From: Avena insularis
Taxonomy: Eukaryota; Streptophyta; Magnoliopsida; Poales; Poaceae
Assembly (NCBI GenBank): GCA_023614405.1
Contig: CM042687.1
Location: 264,225,480 to 264,289,479 of the forward strand
Length of the DNA stretch: 64,000 bases
Reading direction: 5' to 3'
Each line of letters begins with the position of its first letter. The first letter of the stretch is position 1. The notes beneath the pieces are model-generated. The model did not search any database, was not told where the DNA came from, and saw nothing but the letters and a program-made list of their open reading frames with translations. The position numbers were made by a program, and so were the translations under genes. Positions 33,159 through 46,230 of this stretch are shown piece after piece.

Positions 33159-36100
33159 ATGTCTAGCTCAGCCAGCGGCGCTCTTGTCGGGGAAGAAGAT
33201 CTTACGGCAGGTACAGAACGGGGTTCCTGACAAGGCTCCATGGTTACTCGCCGGGAGGTTGAGTGGCTGATCAAGACTCGCCGAATCTCTTCCGAGGTAA
33301 GTTGTCGCTTACCCGGCAAAGAATCCTCCCCCATACTTGATGAGGGTGAATTCGTAGTTTTCATGTCCCATTTTGCTCGTCGATTCGGCCTCCCTCTTAG
33401 TGATTTCGCTAGGAGCTTCTTAGATTACTTTGGCCTTCAGCCGCATCACCTACCGGATAATGCCGTAGCTTCTCTGTCGGCCATTGTCTCGGCTTCGGAG
33501 GGGTACTTTGGCCTTTGGCCTTCTGCAGATGTATGGTCTAAATTCTTTCAAATCCGAGCTAACGTGGTGCTGGATAAATCTCTCCATCCCTCTGAGAAAT
33601 CTCTCACTCAATGCAGGGCGGCCTCCATTACACCTCGAAAAAACTCCGTGTTCCCCCGTATTGCGGGCCTTGAGTCTTGTAAGAAGTGGCATAGATCATT
33701 CTTCTATTTCAAGAATACCAGAGCAGAAGATAAGATTCGGCTCCCTGCTTTCTCCATCGGTCCTCCTTCAAAGAAGAACTGGCTCTAAAATCTGAGGAAA
33801 ACCCATGCTCTTGCCGAGGCATTCGAGCTCCGGCTTAAGGAGTTGATTTGTGATGGGCTTCAGGGTGAAGATTTGATGACTGCGTTTGTTAGCAGTCGAA
33901 TCTGCCCCTTCCAGCTTCGCTCCCACAAACTCTGCTACACGAGCGGTCCTTTGGATCCCAACCGACTTTCTACGGTTGAGCTTGATGAATACCAGATTTA
34001 TAAACGTGTCCGGGCTATTTTCAAGACTGAGATGCCCAAGGAATGGACGTGGGGAATGAAGCCATTTTCTTGCGAGAATCCTCCTCCTCAGGTAAATTAG
34101 ACATAGGTGGTTTCATCCGAGTTATTCTTCCATATTCTTTCGCTAACTCTCGTCCGCTTTTCTCGAAGAGGTTTGCGGAGAAGACCATAGAAGACGCCGA
34201 GGTTTTGGCTCTTCCTTGGACCACTGACCACTACCACGGACAACGGAGAACCTGATCCGGAGGAGTTCATTCCTAAGCCCGAAAGTGCTCATGTTCGCGC
34301 CCGGAGCAAGACCTTGGCCCGTGCTGATGAAGGTGATTCAGACGACGTCCAAATTCTCGAGGTAGTTTCCACGGTGCCTATATCTTACGCATTTCCGGCT
34401 CCTTTCGTAGCTAATCAGGCTGGTCAGGTTCACGAGGTCGATCCTCTTGCTTCTGAAGCCCTGTTGCTTCCAAGAAGTGCACTGCTTCAATGGATCCTTC
34501 CGATGCTGCCCCAGGAAGCGTGCCAAGAAATCTTCTCAGCACATTCCGAGGCGCAAGACTATGCCCGGAGTTACTGGGTAAGTTTCCCTTTATATTCTCA
34601 TTTGTATTTCTTGTTTCTCTCTCTTTATCTCCGAGTTAACTTTTACTTCCTCACAGAGCTCCACTTTCCGCAAAGCCAAGCGGTCCGAGTATGACATCTC
34701 ATACTACTCGGCCGCCTTCACCCTCTCTTCTGGAGGATGTTCGGGTTCCCAGTCCTCCTCGTGATGATTCTCCTCCAGGGCCGACTAACGCATCTCCTCG
34801 CCGAGATGAGCCCTTTGCTCCCCCCGTTGTCTCCAAAGATACCCCGATGTCGGATCACCCGGCCGACTCAGCCGTCCCCCTCAAGACTCCCGAGGCTTCC
34901 CCCATTGATCCTTCGACCACCGCAGTTCCAGCTTCTGCTCAAACTTCCACCGAGGTCACCACTGACTCGGCCCCCTTGGAGACTATTGTTTCTCCCGCTG
35001 CAAAGGACGTGGCCCCAGTTCTGAGGTCGTTGCTCCTGCCGAAGTTCCCGCCAAGAGCAAGAAGGTTGTTGCCGCTAAATCCTTGCCATCTTAGAAGGGG
35101 CCAACAAGTTCTTCTTAGCCCATCATTACTGATATGCTTCGTAAGGGGGCTTCTACCGTTAAACCTGGTGTTGCCCTTGCCGCCGACACACAACTAGTCC
35201 TCCATAAAAGTCCGGCGGCGGCAGTTACGCTACATGCCCGAGGTAAAGTGTTGACACGCACCGAGAGCAGGAATAGCCTCGACTCGTTGGTGGAGTATGC
35301 CAATAATTGGAATGCTGCCGATCAACTTGAAGGCAACCCGAGTAGCCAACCATTCTAGCTTTCCGACATCAGCAGTCGCTTGCATATGGCTGCTAAGATT
35401 GTCCTTGAAAGTGATAAGATGAACGAGGTAATCGCCTCAATTTATACTTCGTTCATTATCCATACGATACTATATACACACTAGTCCCCTAAGCTTGCAA
35501 CCGGATGATTTGTTATTCGTTTGGAAGCTTTACTTATTTCAAATATAACTACTTGCCGAGTCAAATTTCTCCGTGATTCGGATCTACTACAGTTTTGAAT
35601 ATCCAGCCATCTAGATCCAAGTCAAGTTTTACTTGATTCGGATCTGTTTTACTTTTGAATATCCAGCCATCTAGATCCGAGTCAAGTTTTACTTGATTCG
35701 GATCTGTTTTACTTTCGAATATCCATCCATCTAGATCCGAGTCAAGTTTTACTTGATTCAGATCTGTTTTAGTTTTGAATATCCAGCCATCTAGATCCCA
35801 GTCAAGTTTTACTTGATTCAGATCTGTTTTACTTTTGAATATCTAGCCATCTAGATCCAAGTCAAGTTTTACTTAATTAGGATATGTTTTACTTTTGAAT
35901 ATCCAGCCATCTAGATCCGAGTCTAGTTTTACTTTATTCGGATCTTTTTTACTTTTGAATATCCAGCCATCTAGATCTGAGTCAAGTTTTACTTGATTCA
36001 GATCTTTTTTACTTTGTTTAATTTGTTGTTATTTTCAGGTTGCCCACGATCGGCGGACAGCCGAATTTCAAAGGTTGCTCTTCGTGCACAAGAAACTTCA

Positions 36101-37474
36101 AGATAAATTTGAGCAAATGGTCCCTGTTGTGAAGAAAACTGGTAAACTACTCGGTTCTTTTGGTTTGTTTTATCCTTGTAAAAATTTTCGTTTTGTACCA
36201 ATCTCTAACGTGCTGTTGTGCAGTTAATGTTAACAATCTGAATACCCGTCTTACCAAGAAGGTTGGTGCTCTTGAAGGTTAGCTACCCCTTTTGCCTTTT
36301 AATTTTTTGACTTTTGTTCGAGGTAAATCTTGGGTATCTTACGATCTCCCGGCTTTGGTATAGCCGAGTTACAAACACTTGCAGCATCGCATCAAGAATG
36401 CATATCTATGTCTGATATGATGCTGCATTTTTTAGAACAAGCTGCCGCTTACTCGGCACAACTTAAGGAGAAGGATGACGAGATAGCTTGGTTACACGCC
36501 GAGGTCGAATCTCTTAAGCTTGCCCAGAAGTCCGAGTTAGAGAAGTTTGATCAGGAGTTCTCTAAGGAGAATAACCGACTAAGTTCACAACTTCAGAAGA
36601 ACAAGGAACTTCTTGATGCTGCCGAGTTAAAGAATCAGGCGATGACCAAAGAAATCGCTGGCTTTGAAAAGAATAGGGCGAACTGGACCACAGATCTCCA
36701 GAAAATGCTGCGATATATCCATCATTAGTTTTTTTTGTTATTGGCTGAGTTACTCTTTTCCCCTTGCTTTTCTTGACTTATCTGACTTCCTTTTCTATAG
36801 ATCATTTTCCTGAAGCTATGCCTATGAGCTCCAAGGCTGTGATTTCTGCGCACGAGCGCCGAGGTGTTCCTCTTGCTCAGAATCAAGAATATTCCATGGA
36901 ATATTTCTTGATTGCTGTTGCTGCTGCTATTGGGCCAATGAAAATTATGGGAAAAGATTTGGTGCGAGCAGCTATTCGAGCCTACCATGTCCTCTGGTCG
37001 AATGAGCCGGAGATTGACGAAGTAGAAGTGCTTGTGGCGAGGTTGATGGAATCCCAAACTCAACTGAATCTTTGGAGGGAATCTACTGGACAAGCTGGAG
37101 CTGATATGGCGCTTACAGCTGTTTTGTCGTGGTACGAGGATCTCTCCCTTGATATCCTGATGAACCTGCACACTGGCTCTCCTTGGATTGAGAATCCGGA
37201 TTTCGTTGCTCATCGCCAAGCCCGTGCCTTCCAGCTTATTGAGTATGCTAATGTGCATCACTGGATCGAGGGGACAAGTTTCCTTCCTAACCCGGCCGAA
37301 GATGATGCTAAGGCCGAAGATGAATCTGGTGGCAATTCTGGTGATCAGGAAGGATCAGACAAAGGTTCCGATAATCCCGATGATTCCACCGATAGCTCAA
37401 GTGGGGATGCCAAGGATCGATCCTACTCCAAAGGAACCGAGGCTTCTCGAGCCCAAGGTGATGTCTCCCAGTAG
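33159..37474 (+). pseudogene. Antisense extra gene of element D (spliced, with stops)
   Basis: It runs opposite to pol. A frame from ATG 33159 (stops at 33228 and 33786) encodes a domain of about 250 residues with GLPLSDFARSFLDYFGLQ and EGYFGLWPSADVW; it resembles the 'putative gypsy type transposon' family (Transposase_28) as I remember it. After an intron near 34093-34170 an acidic linker follows, then a Pro/Ser/Thr-rich part (34691-35100). Introns at 35428-36038, 36142-36223 and 36278-36363 have GT and AG ends and join exons in frame, giving a coiled coil (KEKDDEIAWLHAEVESLKLA). The C-terminal block (36830-37330; QAGADMALTAVLSWYEDLS) matches those of E and F. The frame closes at 37472; coding-like sequence goes on to about 37683. 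Function unknown. Confidence 0.65.
35563..36015 (+). repeat. 60 bp tandem array of palindromic units in an intron of the antisense gene of D
   Basis: Seven full 60 bp units (35581-36000) plus partial ones are stacked with a constant period. Each has the arms GATCCGAGTCAAGT and ACTTGATTCGGATC around TTT, an inverted repeat of about 31 bp, followed by TGTTTTACTTTTGAATATCC and CAGCCATCTA. The array lies wholly inside the 611 bp intron at 35428-36038, immediately before the coiled-coil exons. Confidence 0.92.
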
Positions 37475-38542
37475 CCAGAGCCTGCCCAAGATGTTACTGC
37501 GACCTCCGTCGATGCCGAGGTAACCTCCGCAGCGGCCCAAACAACCTCGGAGCCCCTATTCCTAAGGATGCTCCTTCTAGCGAGGCCGAGGTAGTCCCGA
37601 CTACATCTGAGTTACCAATGTTAGAAACCCCTGGCTCTACTACTATTCCTCCCACGGGTGATTAGGCCACTGCCGATGTTTAAGTTCAACAACTCTTATT
37701 TGTTTAAGTCCCCGGTATGCCGGATGTATGCTGTCCTAAAACTGTTATCCGCCTTTTGATACAATGTGAGCCGTTTCACTCTTGGCATCTTTATGCTGTA
37801 GTAATGTTGTTACTCTATCTAGTTGAGTTCGTGTGATTCATAACCTCGTAAATCCGAATCATGTTTTCCACATGTCTGATTTCCGTTTGGCATCCATCTT
37901 GTGTTTTTCATCTATTCTTAGTTGTAACACTCTTGGTTTTGCAATTTTCTCTCAAGGACTATGAGTCCTAAGCCCGTATATCTTTTAGACTGATGGACTT
38001 ACTACCTTCTCCAAGTTATCTGTCGATAAAACGATATAAATAGGGTACTTTCCTCGTTATATCTCGAATTGCTAATGTTATCATTCGTGTGCCTATGATA
38101 GTACGAATTGTTGATTATTTCCTCCGAGTTATTTCTCCGGTTGCCCAAGCAATTTTTATGTCGCATCTGTGATTGATGATAGATTAGTCGGGACAGTCTC
38201 CGATTTATTGCTTGGGCTCCCGAGGTTCCATCCATAACCAAGTCGACAAACAGTACGGGGTAGTTCCCGAGTTACTGCTTGAGTCTTCGAATTTTCATAC
38301 ATACGCAAAAATGACAAACAAAGCGAGGCAGTCCCCGAGTTACTGCTCGGGTTGCCGAAGTTTCATACATAGTTAAAAAATGACAAACAACATGGGGCAG
38401 TCTCCGAGTCACTGCTCGGGCTACCGAAGTTTCATACATAATTAAAAGCGAAAAATATCGTGGGGCAGTCCCCGAGTTACTGTTGATACATGTCTGATAC
38501 ATCAATTTGATACATCATATCGCTAGATGCAACATAGCTCTT
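37475..38542. other. Non-coding region between the antisense gene and pol of D, with a 68 bp array
   Basis: Two convergent genes end here. From 38195 to 38490 a unit of about 68 bp is repeated, each with AGTCCCCGAG (or one change) followed by TTACTGCTCGGG, that is, an inverted repeat CCCGAG/CTCGGG, and then TTTCATACAT. Copies begin at 38195, 38262, 38330, 38399 and 38467. On the minus (sense) strand of D the core reads CTCGGGGACT, the same as the tract core. The rest shows nothing recognisable. Confidence 0.75.
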
Positions 38543-40846
38543 CTAAGTGTAGAACAGACGAAGTAAGGCCACGTTCCACGGTCTCTTTGATTCATCTCCG
38601 GACTTGCTTGCCTTGTTCTTTTCTGGTGTCTGAGCGTCGATCAAGTAGTATGCATCGTTGTGTAATGCTTTACTCACGATAAACGGGCCTTCCCATGGGG
38701 GTGAGAGCTTATGCATTTCGGCTGTGTGTTGCACTAGCTGAAGAACTAGATCTCCTTCCTTAAAAACTCTTGGACTAACTTTCTTGCTATGATATCGTCT
38801 GAGCTCTTGCTGATAAATAGCTGATCTTGAGAGTGCCAATTATCTTGCTTCTTCTAGCAAATCCACATCATCTTGCCGTGATATTTCATTTACTTCGGCA
38901 CTTGTGTATTGTGCCACTCTTGGCGAGTCATGCATTATGTCGGCTGGAATTACGGCTTCTGCCCCATAGACCAGAAAGAAAGGGGTGTATCCCGTCGATC
39001 TATTCGGGGTGGTCCTGAGGCTCCATAGCACTGTTGGGAGTTCCTCAATCCAGCATCCTGCCGACCTCTGCAGCGGTTCAATCAACCGAGGTTTTATCCT
39101 TGACAATACCAGTCCATTTGCTCTTTCTACTTGCCCATTCGATGCCGGGTGAGCCATCGAGGCAACATCGAGTCTTATGTGCTTCTCTTGGCAGAATCTG
39201 GCAAAGGATCCTTCCGTGAAGTTTGTGCCATCTGTGATGATACTGCGTGGGTATCCATATCTTAAGATAATATCTTTGAGGAATTTCACCGCTGTGGGCT
39301 CGTCACATTTTCTTATTGGTTTTACTTCTATCCACTTTGTGAATTTGTCCACCATGACCAGAATATGAGTCATTCCGCCGCGAGCCGGCTTAAATGGACC
39401 TACCATATCTAAACACCACACAGAAAATGGCCAAGTGATTGGTATTATCTTTAGCTCGGATGAAGGAAGATGTCTTTTGCTGGCATATCTCTGGCAACCA
39501 TTACACTTTGTTACCAATTCTTTTGCTTCTTTCAGCGCAGTTGGCCAATAGAAACCATGCCTAAATGCTTTGGCCACTAGGGCTCTGGATGAGGCATGAT
39601 GTCCATATTCTCCTTGGTTTATATCCAAAAGGATTTCCTGCCCTTCTGCCGAGTCAACGCATCGTTGTAGTACATTTGTCACACTTCTCTTATAAAGCTC
39701 ATTATTTATGATTGTGTAGGCTTTTGCTCTTCTCACTATCTGCCTGGCCATAACCTCATCATCCGGCAAGATCTCTTCTTTGAGGAATGAGAATATGGGT
39801 TGTGCCCATGTCGGCGTGACCTTTTCTGGGAAAATTATGTTGTCTATTTTCATTACTTCCGTCGACATAACATCTGTGGGCCTTTCCCAATCCATCCGTG
39901 GGTCAACCGAATCAATTCTTGAGTATTTCGGATTATGTTCTTTGTCAATTTCCATTGGGACACACCCTTCTGTCTGTTCTGCCGAGATACGAATTAACTC
40001 GGATTCTGGCGAAGGGGTAAGTTCCAGAGCTATACCAGGGGGAATTGATTGCCTGGTTGATCCGAGGTTCGATAGTGTATCCGCAGCATCATTTTCTGCC
40101 CGAGGTATGTGTTGGAGTTCACACCCATCAAAGTAACCACTGATTTTCTGCACATGAAACCTATACAGGGCCATATTCGCATCTAGTGCGTCCCAATTCC
40201 CCGATACTTGCTATACTACAAGGTCTGAATCCCGGTAACACAGAATCCGACGTATGCCGATCTCTTTTGCCATTTTCAGGCCATGGACGAGCGCTTCATA
40301 TTCGGCTACGTTGTTTGATGTAGCGAAATGTATTTGCAACACATATTTCAGCTGATCTTTTTTGGGGAGGTTAGCACTATTCCTGCTCCCAGCACATTTC
40401 TTAATTTGGACCCATCAAAGTGCATCGTCCAATACTTCGGATCTGGCAATGGGGGATCATATTGTACCTCGGCCCAATCTACAAAGAATTCGGCTACTGC
40501 CTGAGATTTATTGCATCTCACCTATCGAACTGAGGAGCATAAGGCGATAACTCAATTGCCCATTTTGCAATTCGGTCACTCGCATCCTTGTTCCTTAGTA
40601 TCTCGGCTATGGGTGCCTCACAAATCACCTTTATTGGGTGTTCTTCGAAATAATGTTTGAGTTTCTTGGCCGACATGTATACTCCATAAGCCATTTTCTG
40701 GTAGTGTGGGTAGTTTTGCTTGGAGGCTGATAATACCTCACATAGGTAATATACCGGCCTTTGTACTGACTTATCCCCTCCATTCTGTTCCACAACTACT
40801 ACTGCACTTACGAATCTGTTTGTGGCTGCCACATAGAGTAGCATAG
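38543..40846 (-). pseudogene. pol of element D: RNase H, archaeal-type RNase H, integrase
   Basis: On the minus strand the first part (40846-40518) is the original RNase H (LLYVAATNRFVSAVVVVE to AKWAIELSPYAPQFD), in which the catalytic residues look lost, as in other Tat elements. A TGA and a one-base loss near 40515 follow. The second RNase H starts with KYWTMHFDGSK (Asp present) and NNVAEYEALVHGL and reaches RDSDLVV, with a TAG near 40214. The integrase (38840-40000) has an HHCC part (YGHHASSRALVAKAF, CNGCQRYA), the first Asp in CLDMVGPFK, the second in SIITDGTNF where the Asn that usually follows the Asp is absent, and Glu in NGQVERANG. A stop at 38840 splits off the C-terminal LSPPWEGPFIVSKAL part. 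Confidence 0.85.
40842..40846. repeat. Target-site duplication CATAG, left copy
   Basis: Precedes the TG of element E and is repeated exactly at 53104-53108. Confidence 0.92.
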
Positions 40847-41330
40847 TGATGGGGATATGCCTACCGGGGTATGCCCAGCAGGATGTTTCGCCCAAGCCGC
40901 CAGCGAGTGGGCCTGTAGGACGGCGACTGGATCAAGACTTGGCGAGGACTCAGGCGACTGGAAGCTGGAGGCCCAGAAGCGTAGCTAGGCCCAGTCGGAC
41001 TAGGTTTAAGACCCTCTGAATCCTTAAATAATTCGGTTGTAATCTGTAAACCCTAGCGAGGTGAGCCTATATAAACCTCCCTAGGGTACGCATAGAGGAT
41101 AAGTTCCATCATACACCTAAGCGACTCGCCGCCTAGTCGTCGAGCTCGCCCCTTGTACTCTCTCCATAATACAATCTAGCAGGAGTAGGTCTTTACCCTC
41201 TAGGGGGCCGAACCTGGGTAAAACCTTGTGTCTCCTCTCTCATATGGCACCTCAGATGGCTGGCCGCCCTTGCCCCATGTTCTACTACTCTCTGCCAATT
41301 GCAGCATCTGCCATGGTCATTCCCACGATA
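40847..41330 (+). repeat. 5' LTR of element E
   Basis: Starts TGATGGGGATATGCC and ends CCCACGATA, where the 3' copy has CCCACGACA, so the terminal CA has become TA. It carries the TATA box at 41068-41075. Confidence 0.92.
41068..41075 (+). promoter_or_regulatory. TATA box of the 5' LTR of element E
   Basis: TATATAAA in the context GAGCCTATATAAACCTCC, conserved in the 3' LTR at 52841-52848. Start of the genomic RNA is expected about 30 bases downstream. Confidence 0.75.
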
Positions 41331-41331
41331 G

Positions 41332-41349
41332 TGGCGCCCACCGTGGGGC
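41332..41349 (+). promoter_or_regulatory. Primer-binding site of element E, tRNA-Arg type
   Basis: TGGCGCCCACCGTGGGGC follows the LTR after one base. The identical 18 bases stand after the LTR of element F at 53720. This site is typical of grass Tat elements. Confidence 0.85.
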
Positions 41350-43369
41350 CTGGCCGGTGTTCTGCGGCGGGATCCAATCTGCCCATCAACGGGTCGATCG
41401 CCACCGGCCGCATGATCGTGATCGGCGAGATTCTCCAGATCTTGCCGAGCAGCTACGTCTCGGCGGCGCGACCCGTCACACACAGCGTGATTTTGCTAGT
41501 CGACACGATTAGCCTCTTCGTCGGCCTCATCGACTTCATCGTTTCGGAGGACTCGGCTCGCATCCGCGAGTCACCGCCAGGCGACCGGCTCTCTGAGAGC
41601 CAGGTCCGCACGATCCACCGCCTCTCCTCCGAGTACAACTCGGCCCACATCAACGTGGCCAAAACCACCGCGGCCGCGGACGACGCGACCCTCAACGACG
41701 ACGCCGATTCGGTGACCCCGGCGTCGGCCGCCGGATCCATCATTGCCGCATTGCCCGCGGGCTCCATCACCCAGGTCTCCAACATCGGAGACTTCGAGGA
41801 CCCCTCCATCCTTGGGATCTTCGACTTCGACTCCGGGTCGGAGAACTCCGCCGACCTCCACGACGGAACCGGTCGCCATGCCGTGAACTACATGGCGACT
41901 GGCGACGACCCACCGGAAGACCCCTTCTCCACGCTGATCCCACCAAACGCGATGGCAACGGAGGTCGAGGAACTCCGCCTGCGGCTGGCGAAGGCGGTCT
42001 GTAAGGAACAAGCCGAGCACGAAAAATTTCTCCTCGAGCAGGTGACAGCGCAGGAGCTTTCGTGCTATCACCAACTCCGAATCAGGTCGCGCCTGAACCC
42101 TACCATTCAGGGGCGTGCCCTGAACTTCGACGATGAAAATGACCCGGCTTGCACGGCCGAGCGTGCAATCTGCAGCAGCAGCGCCCGGAGAGAGCACCGA
42201 CCCCACCAGCGCGGCAATGACGGCGCCCACCACCACCCAATCGCGCGCCCCCCAGGGACCAACCAAGGATCGTAGTCTCCTCATGAGAGCGAGATGCGAA
42301 CAGCCTCCCGCTATTCTCCACCCCAATGGACAATGTCGTCACGAGCCGAGCAGCAGTCGACAATATCCAAGTCACCAGGGAAGGCGCCCTGCAGATCCAG
42401 TACGCCAAGGCTCTGCTCGCCAAAGCAGTCGAGAAACAAAACATGGGCGCCGACTCGCAGGGTCGGATGTACTCACGTTCATCAGGAAGCAGGGCGGCCT
42501 CGAGCGGCCACCCAATGGCGGCGAATACCCTCAACTACCCACCACCCGAGCCCCTGCAGCGCCAACACCGACCCGCGAACGCGGCACCCTCCACCAATGA
42601 CCCACGGCCGGCGAACAACTTCGTCGCCGCTAACGGGCAGCCCGTCGACACACGCACCCACATCATCAACAACCAGAGTTGGCGCGCACGCCAGCCCGAT
42701 GACCTGAGGCATACCCTCACCAACCGCCGCGACGACGAACCAAGGGGATCGCTGAGCCGAGTCGGACCCCAGTGCTTCGGACCGATGATCCGAGGCGAAA
42801 TATACCCGGCGAACTTCAAAGCGCCGAAGGAAATCGAGAAGTATGACCCCTGGTATGATCCGTCCGTGTGGCTGGACACTTACCTCATGGTGATGGGGAT
42901 TGCCGGCCAAACCGATCTACTCGCTGCCTGCTACCTTCCCCTGATGATGGAGGAAGCCTGCAGGCAGTGGATTAACACCCTCCCCACGGATAGCATCAAC
43001 TCCTAGGAGGAAATGCGCGACGCCTTTATCAGGCACTTCGAGGGTTCCTACACCCGCGCCACCACCATCGAGGACCTGGAGCGATACGTCCAGGGACCCC
43101 AGGAGTCGACCCGCAGTTGGGTCCAACGGTGGCAAGACCTGTGGTATAACGCGGCCGGAATCCACCCGGACACCGCGATCAACTGCTTCAAGACCTCGTG
43201 CTGCTACGATCCCCTAGTCGCCAAGCTCAAGCGAGTGTACAGAACACTCGACAACATACCAGACCTCCTGGAGATCGCAAAGCGGTACGCGGAGGAGGAC
43301 CCAAACCAAGAAACCGATGATGAGTCGGGGGGAAATCGCCGCACGAACGGCCATGATAATGGGGTGTGA
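41350..43369 (+). pseudogene. gag of element E, frameshifted and interrupted
   Basis: From the primer site to 42275 one frame encodes an acidic, Ala/Ser/Asp-rich N-terminal part (FSTLIPPNAMATEVEELRLR near its end). A frameshift between about 42150 and 42330 moves to the frame of 42326-43369. There lie a Pro/Asn-rich linker and the gag domain: GPMIRGEIYPANFKAPKEIE, SVWLDTYLMVMG, CRQWINTLP, then FIRHFEGSYTRA. TAG at 43004 stands where Trp fits. The sequence after 43369 up to 43520 is out of frame and should hold the nucleocapsid part. Gag forms the particle shell. Confidence 0.75.
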
Positions 43370-43524
43370 CTCGAGCTACGCTACAACAACACTCGCCCCA
43401 CCGGCAAACGCCGCGGTGACGGGCGAGTCGACTTCGTCGCCAACGCCCGGATCTGGCGCGCGACGGTGGCAACTACAAGGCAAAGCCGAGGTTCGATCCC
43501 ACGACTCTCCTCAACCAACCGTGT

Positions 43525-44493
43525 GTGTTTCATAGAAGGGAGGGGAAGCCCGCCACGCACACGACCGCCGACTGCCACTCTCTCAAGGAGATCGAGAAGG
43601 CACGACACACGTGGGAAGACCCCGACAACAACCCGCCAAACGGCGGAAAGTTCGGCAGCATCGCCGGCTCGCTCCACACCTTCACAGGCTTCAACACGAA
43701 GCGCGAGAAGAAGGTCATCGCCCGCTCCGTCGCCGTCAACGTGGTGTCCTAGATAGACATCCCCAAGTTCCTCAACTGGTCCGAGCAACCAATCACCTGG
43801 AGCTGCGAGGATCACTCGCCACGGATCGAATATCCGGGCCGAGTCGCCTTAGTGGTCAAGCCCAAGGTGGGGGACTACTGGCTCCCCAAAACACTGATGG
43901 ACGGCGGAAGCTCCATCAACATCCTATACCTGGACACGTTCAGGTGACTGCGGCTCCCGCAGTCGATGATCGAGACGACCTACACCACCTTCCACGGCAT
44001 CGTCCCCGGTCGGAAGGCGTACCCGATCGGCAAGGTGACGCTGCCAGTCACCTTCGGCACACCAGCAAACTTCCGCACCGAGCGGATCGTCTTCGAGATG
44101 GTGCCGTTCAACAGCCCCTACCACTGCATCCTGGGGCGCCAGGCGTTCGCCAAATTCATGGCAGCGCCCCACTACGCGTACAACGTGATGAAGCTACCTG
44201 GGCCATGTCGGATCATCACTGTCCATGGCGACCCCGATATGGCCGCAGAATGCGAGGCCAAAGTTGCCAAACTCGCTGACACCATCATCGCGGCGGAGGC
44301 CAACCACGTCGAGGAGCTCGCCAAGTATGCGAGCAGGGTCAACAACGACGACCCCACCATACTCAAGAAGCCCAATTCGGAGGGTGGAAACTCCAGCGCC
44401 TTCGAGGCAACGACACACACCCGCACCGTCGAGCTGGTCCTAGGCAACTCCAGCCAGACGGTGACGATCAGGACGGGCATGAGCCCAGTATAG
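43525..44493 (+). pseudogene. Protease region of element E
   Basis: The frame opens with a zinc-finger-like part (THTTADCHSLKEIE), continues through TAG at 43750 and reaches TLMDGGSSINILYLDTF, with the active-site Asp at 43900-43902 in the D-G-G-S-S form that is common in Tat proteases. TGA at 43945 follows. The block TTFHGIVPGRKAYPIGKVTL and CILGRQAFAKFMA complete the domain. A TAG at 44491-44493 closes the frame exactly at the place where element F also has TAG (57954), just before the reverse transcriptase linker. Confidence 0.8.
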
Positions 44494-46230
44494 GAAGGCG
44501 CGCTCATCGAGTTCCTCCGTGAGAATCGAGACATCTTCACATGGAAGCCATACGACATGCCTGGTGTCTCGAGGGAACTCGCTGAGCACAAACTCAACAC
44601 TGACCCCAAAGTGCGACCTGGCAAGCAGTCGCTGCGGCCCTTCAATGAAGAGCGATGCCGAGCCATCGCCGAGGAGGTGCAGCGTCTACTCGCTGCAGGC
44701 TTCATTCGGCCAATCAAATACTCCAAGTGGCTGGCCAACCCAGTCCTGGTCGAGAATATAAATGGGACCTGGAGAATGTGTATCGATTACACAAACTTAA
44801 ACTGCGCCTTCCCGAAGGAGAAATTTGTCCTCCCGCGGATCGACCAAATCATCGATCCAACCGCGGGCTCGGAGTCGCTATGCTTCCTCGACGCCTACTC
44901 TGGGTACAACCAGATCAAAATGGCAGTCGAGGACGAAGAGAAGACGACGTTCATCACGCCATTCGGAGCCTTCTGCTACACTGCCATGACCTTCGGCCTC
45001 AAAAACGCCGGGGCGACCTACCAGAGGTGCATGCAGGAGTGCCTTGCGAGCCAAATTGGCCGCAATATCCACATCTACATCGACGACGTGGTGGTGAAAG
45101 CCACTCGCTAGGGCGATCTACTCGCCGCCAACCTACGAAGGTACAAGATAAAGCTAAATCCGGGAAAGTGCACCTTCGGTGTACCCACTGGACAGCTACT
45201 GGGATACGTCGTCTCCAAGCGCGGGATCGAGGCGAACCCCGCCAAGATCAACACGATCGCCCGACTCGGCAGACCCGAGTGCCTGCGCGACGTCCAGAAG
45301 CTGGCCGGGCGAGTCGCGGCTCTCAGTCGCTTCATCCCCCGGCTAGGCGAGAAGGCGATGCCTCTCTATCGCCTAATGCGCAAGAACCCCACCTTCCAGT
45401 GGGACAAGGAGGCAGACGACACGCTCCACGCTGTCAAGGAGGTGCTGCTCGCAGCACCACTACTCGCCGCCCCCATCGACAAGGAGCCCATGCTGGTCTA
45501 CGTCGCGGCTTCCGAGTGCGTCGTCAGCGCCGTCATGGTCGTCGAACGGACAGAGGAAGGGAAGGAACGCCCGGTGCAGTGACCCATATACTACATCAGC
45601 GAAGTACTTACCGAGTCGCGCCAGTGCTACCCACAGTACCAGAAATTGGTATGCGCGGTCTTCAGAGCATAGCGGCGACTGCCGCACTACTTCTAGGAGC
45701 ACCCAATAACGGTCGTCTCCTCAGCACCATTGCAGGACATCATCCGCAACCGCGAGGCGACCGGGAGAGTCGCCAAGTGGGCCGTCGAGATCGGCGTCCA
45801 CAATATCAAGTACGAGCCGCGCAAGGCGATCAAGTCACAGGCCCTCGCAGATTTCCTCGCTGACTGGGAGGACGCCCAGCAGCCAGAGAAGTTGCCATAC
45901 CTCCATTACGGGAGCCTACACTTCGACGGCTCCAAGAACACAGACGGTGCAGGAGCGGGGATCGTGCTAACATCTCCGAAGGGCGACAAGCTCCACTACG
46001 TCCTCTACCTCGACTTCACCCCCTGCACCAACAACATGGCCGAATACGAGGCGCTACTCCATGGCATGCGAGCAGCCAAGGAGATGAACATCAATCGCCT
46101 GCGCTGTTACGGAGACTCCGACCTCATCGCCGGCACCTGCGACGCCGTCTCCCCCACCATGGCGGCATACCGCCAAGCAGTGGACTAGCTGGGAGGACAC
46201 TTCGCAGGCTACTCCGTCGAGTGGATCGAC
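44494..46230 (+). pseudogene. Reverse transcriptase and two RNase H domains of element E
   Basis: In the same frame as the protease. The linker is LIEFLRENRDIFTW; the palm has NGTWRMCIDYTNLN, SGYNQIKMAVED and the catalytic YIDD at 45076-45087. TAG at 45109 is followed by a deletion of a few codons before LRRYKIKLNPGKC. The original RNase H (LVYVAASECVVSAVMVVE) lacks clear catalytic residues and has stops at 45580, 45670 and 45694. The archaeal-type RNase H has Asp at 45925 (LHFDGSKN), Glu in NNMAEYEALLHG and Asp in YGDSDL; TAG at 46186 follows. A second RNase H is a hallmark of the Tat lineage. Confidence 0.87.

Noticed and set aside
35581..36000. Satellite DNA or a telomere/centromere repeat
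   Set aside because: Only seven units, confined to one intron of the antisense gene of D.
41571..42326. 251 aa minus-strand ORF over gag of element E
   Set aside because: Shadow of gag in GC-rich DNA; the plus strand has the supported frame.
43611..44279. 222 aa and 402 aa (44655-45863) plus-strand ORFs in a second frame of pol
   Set aside because: Arg/His/Pro-rich translations of protease and reverse transcriptase in the wrong frame.
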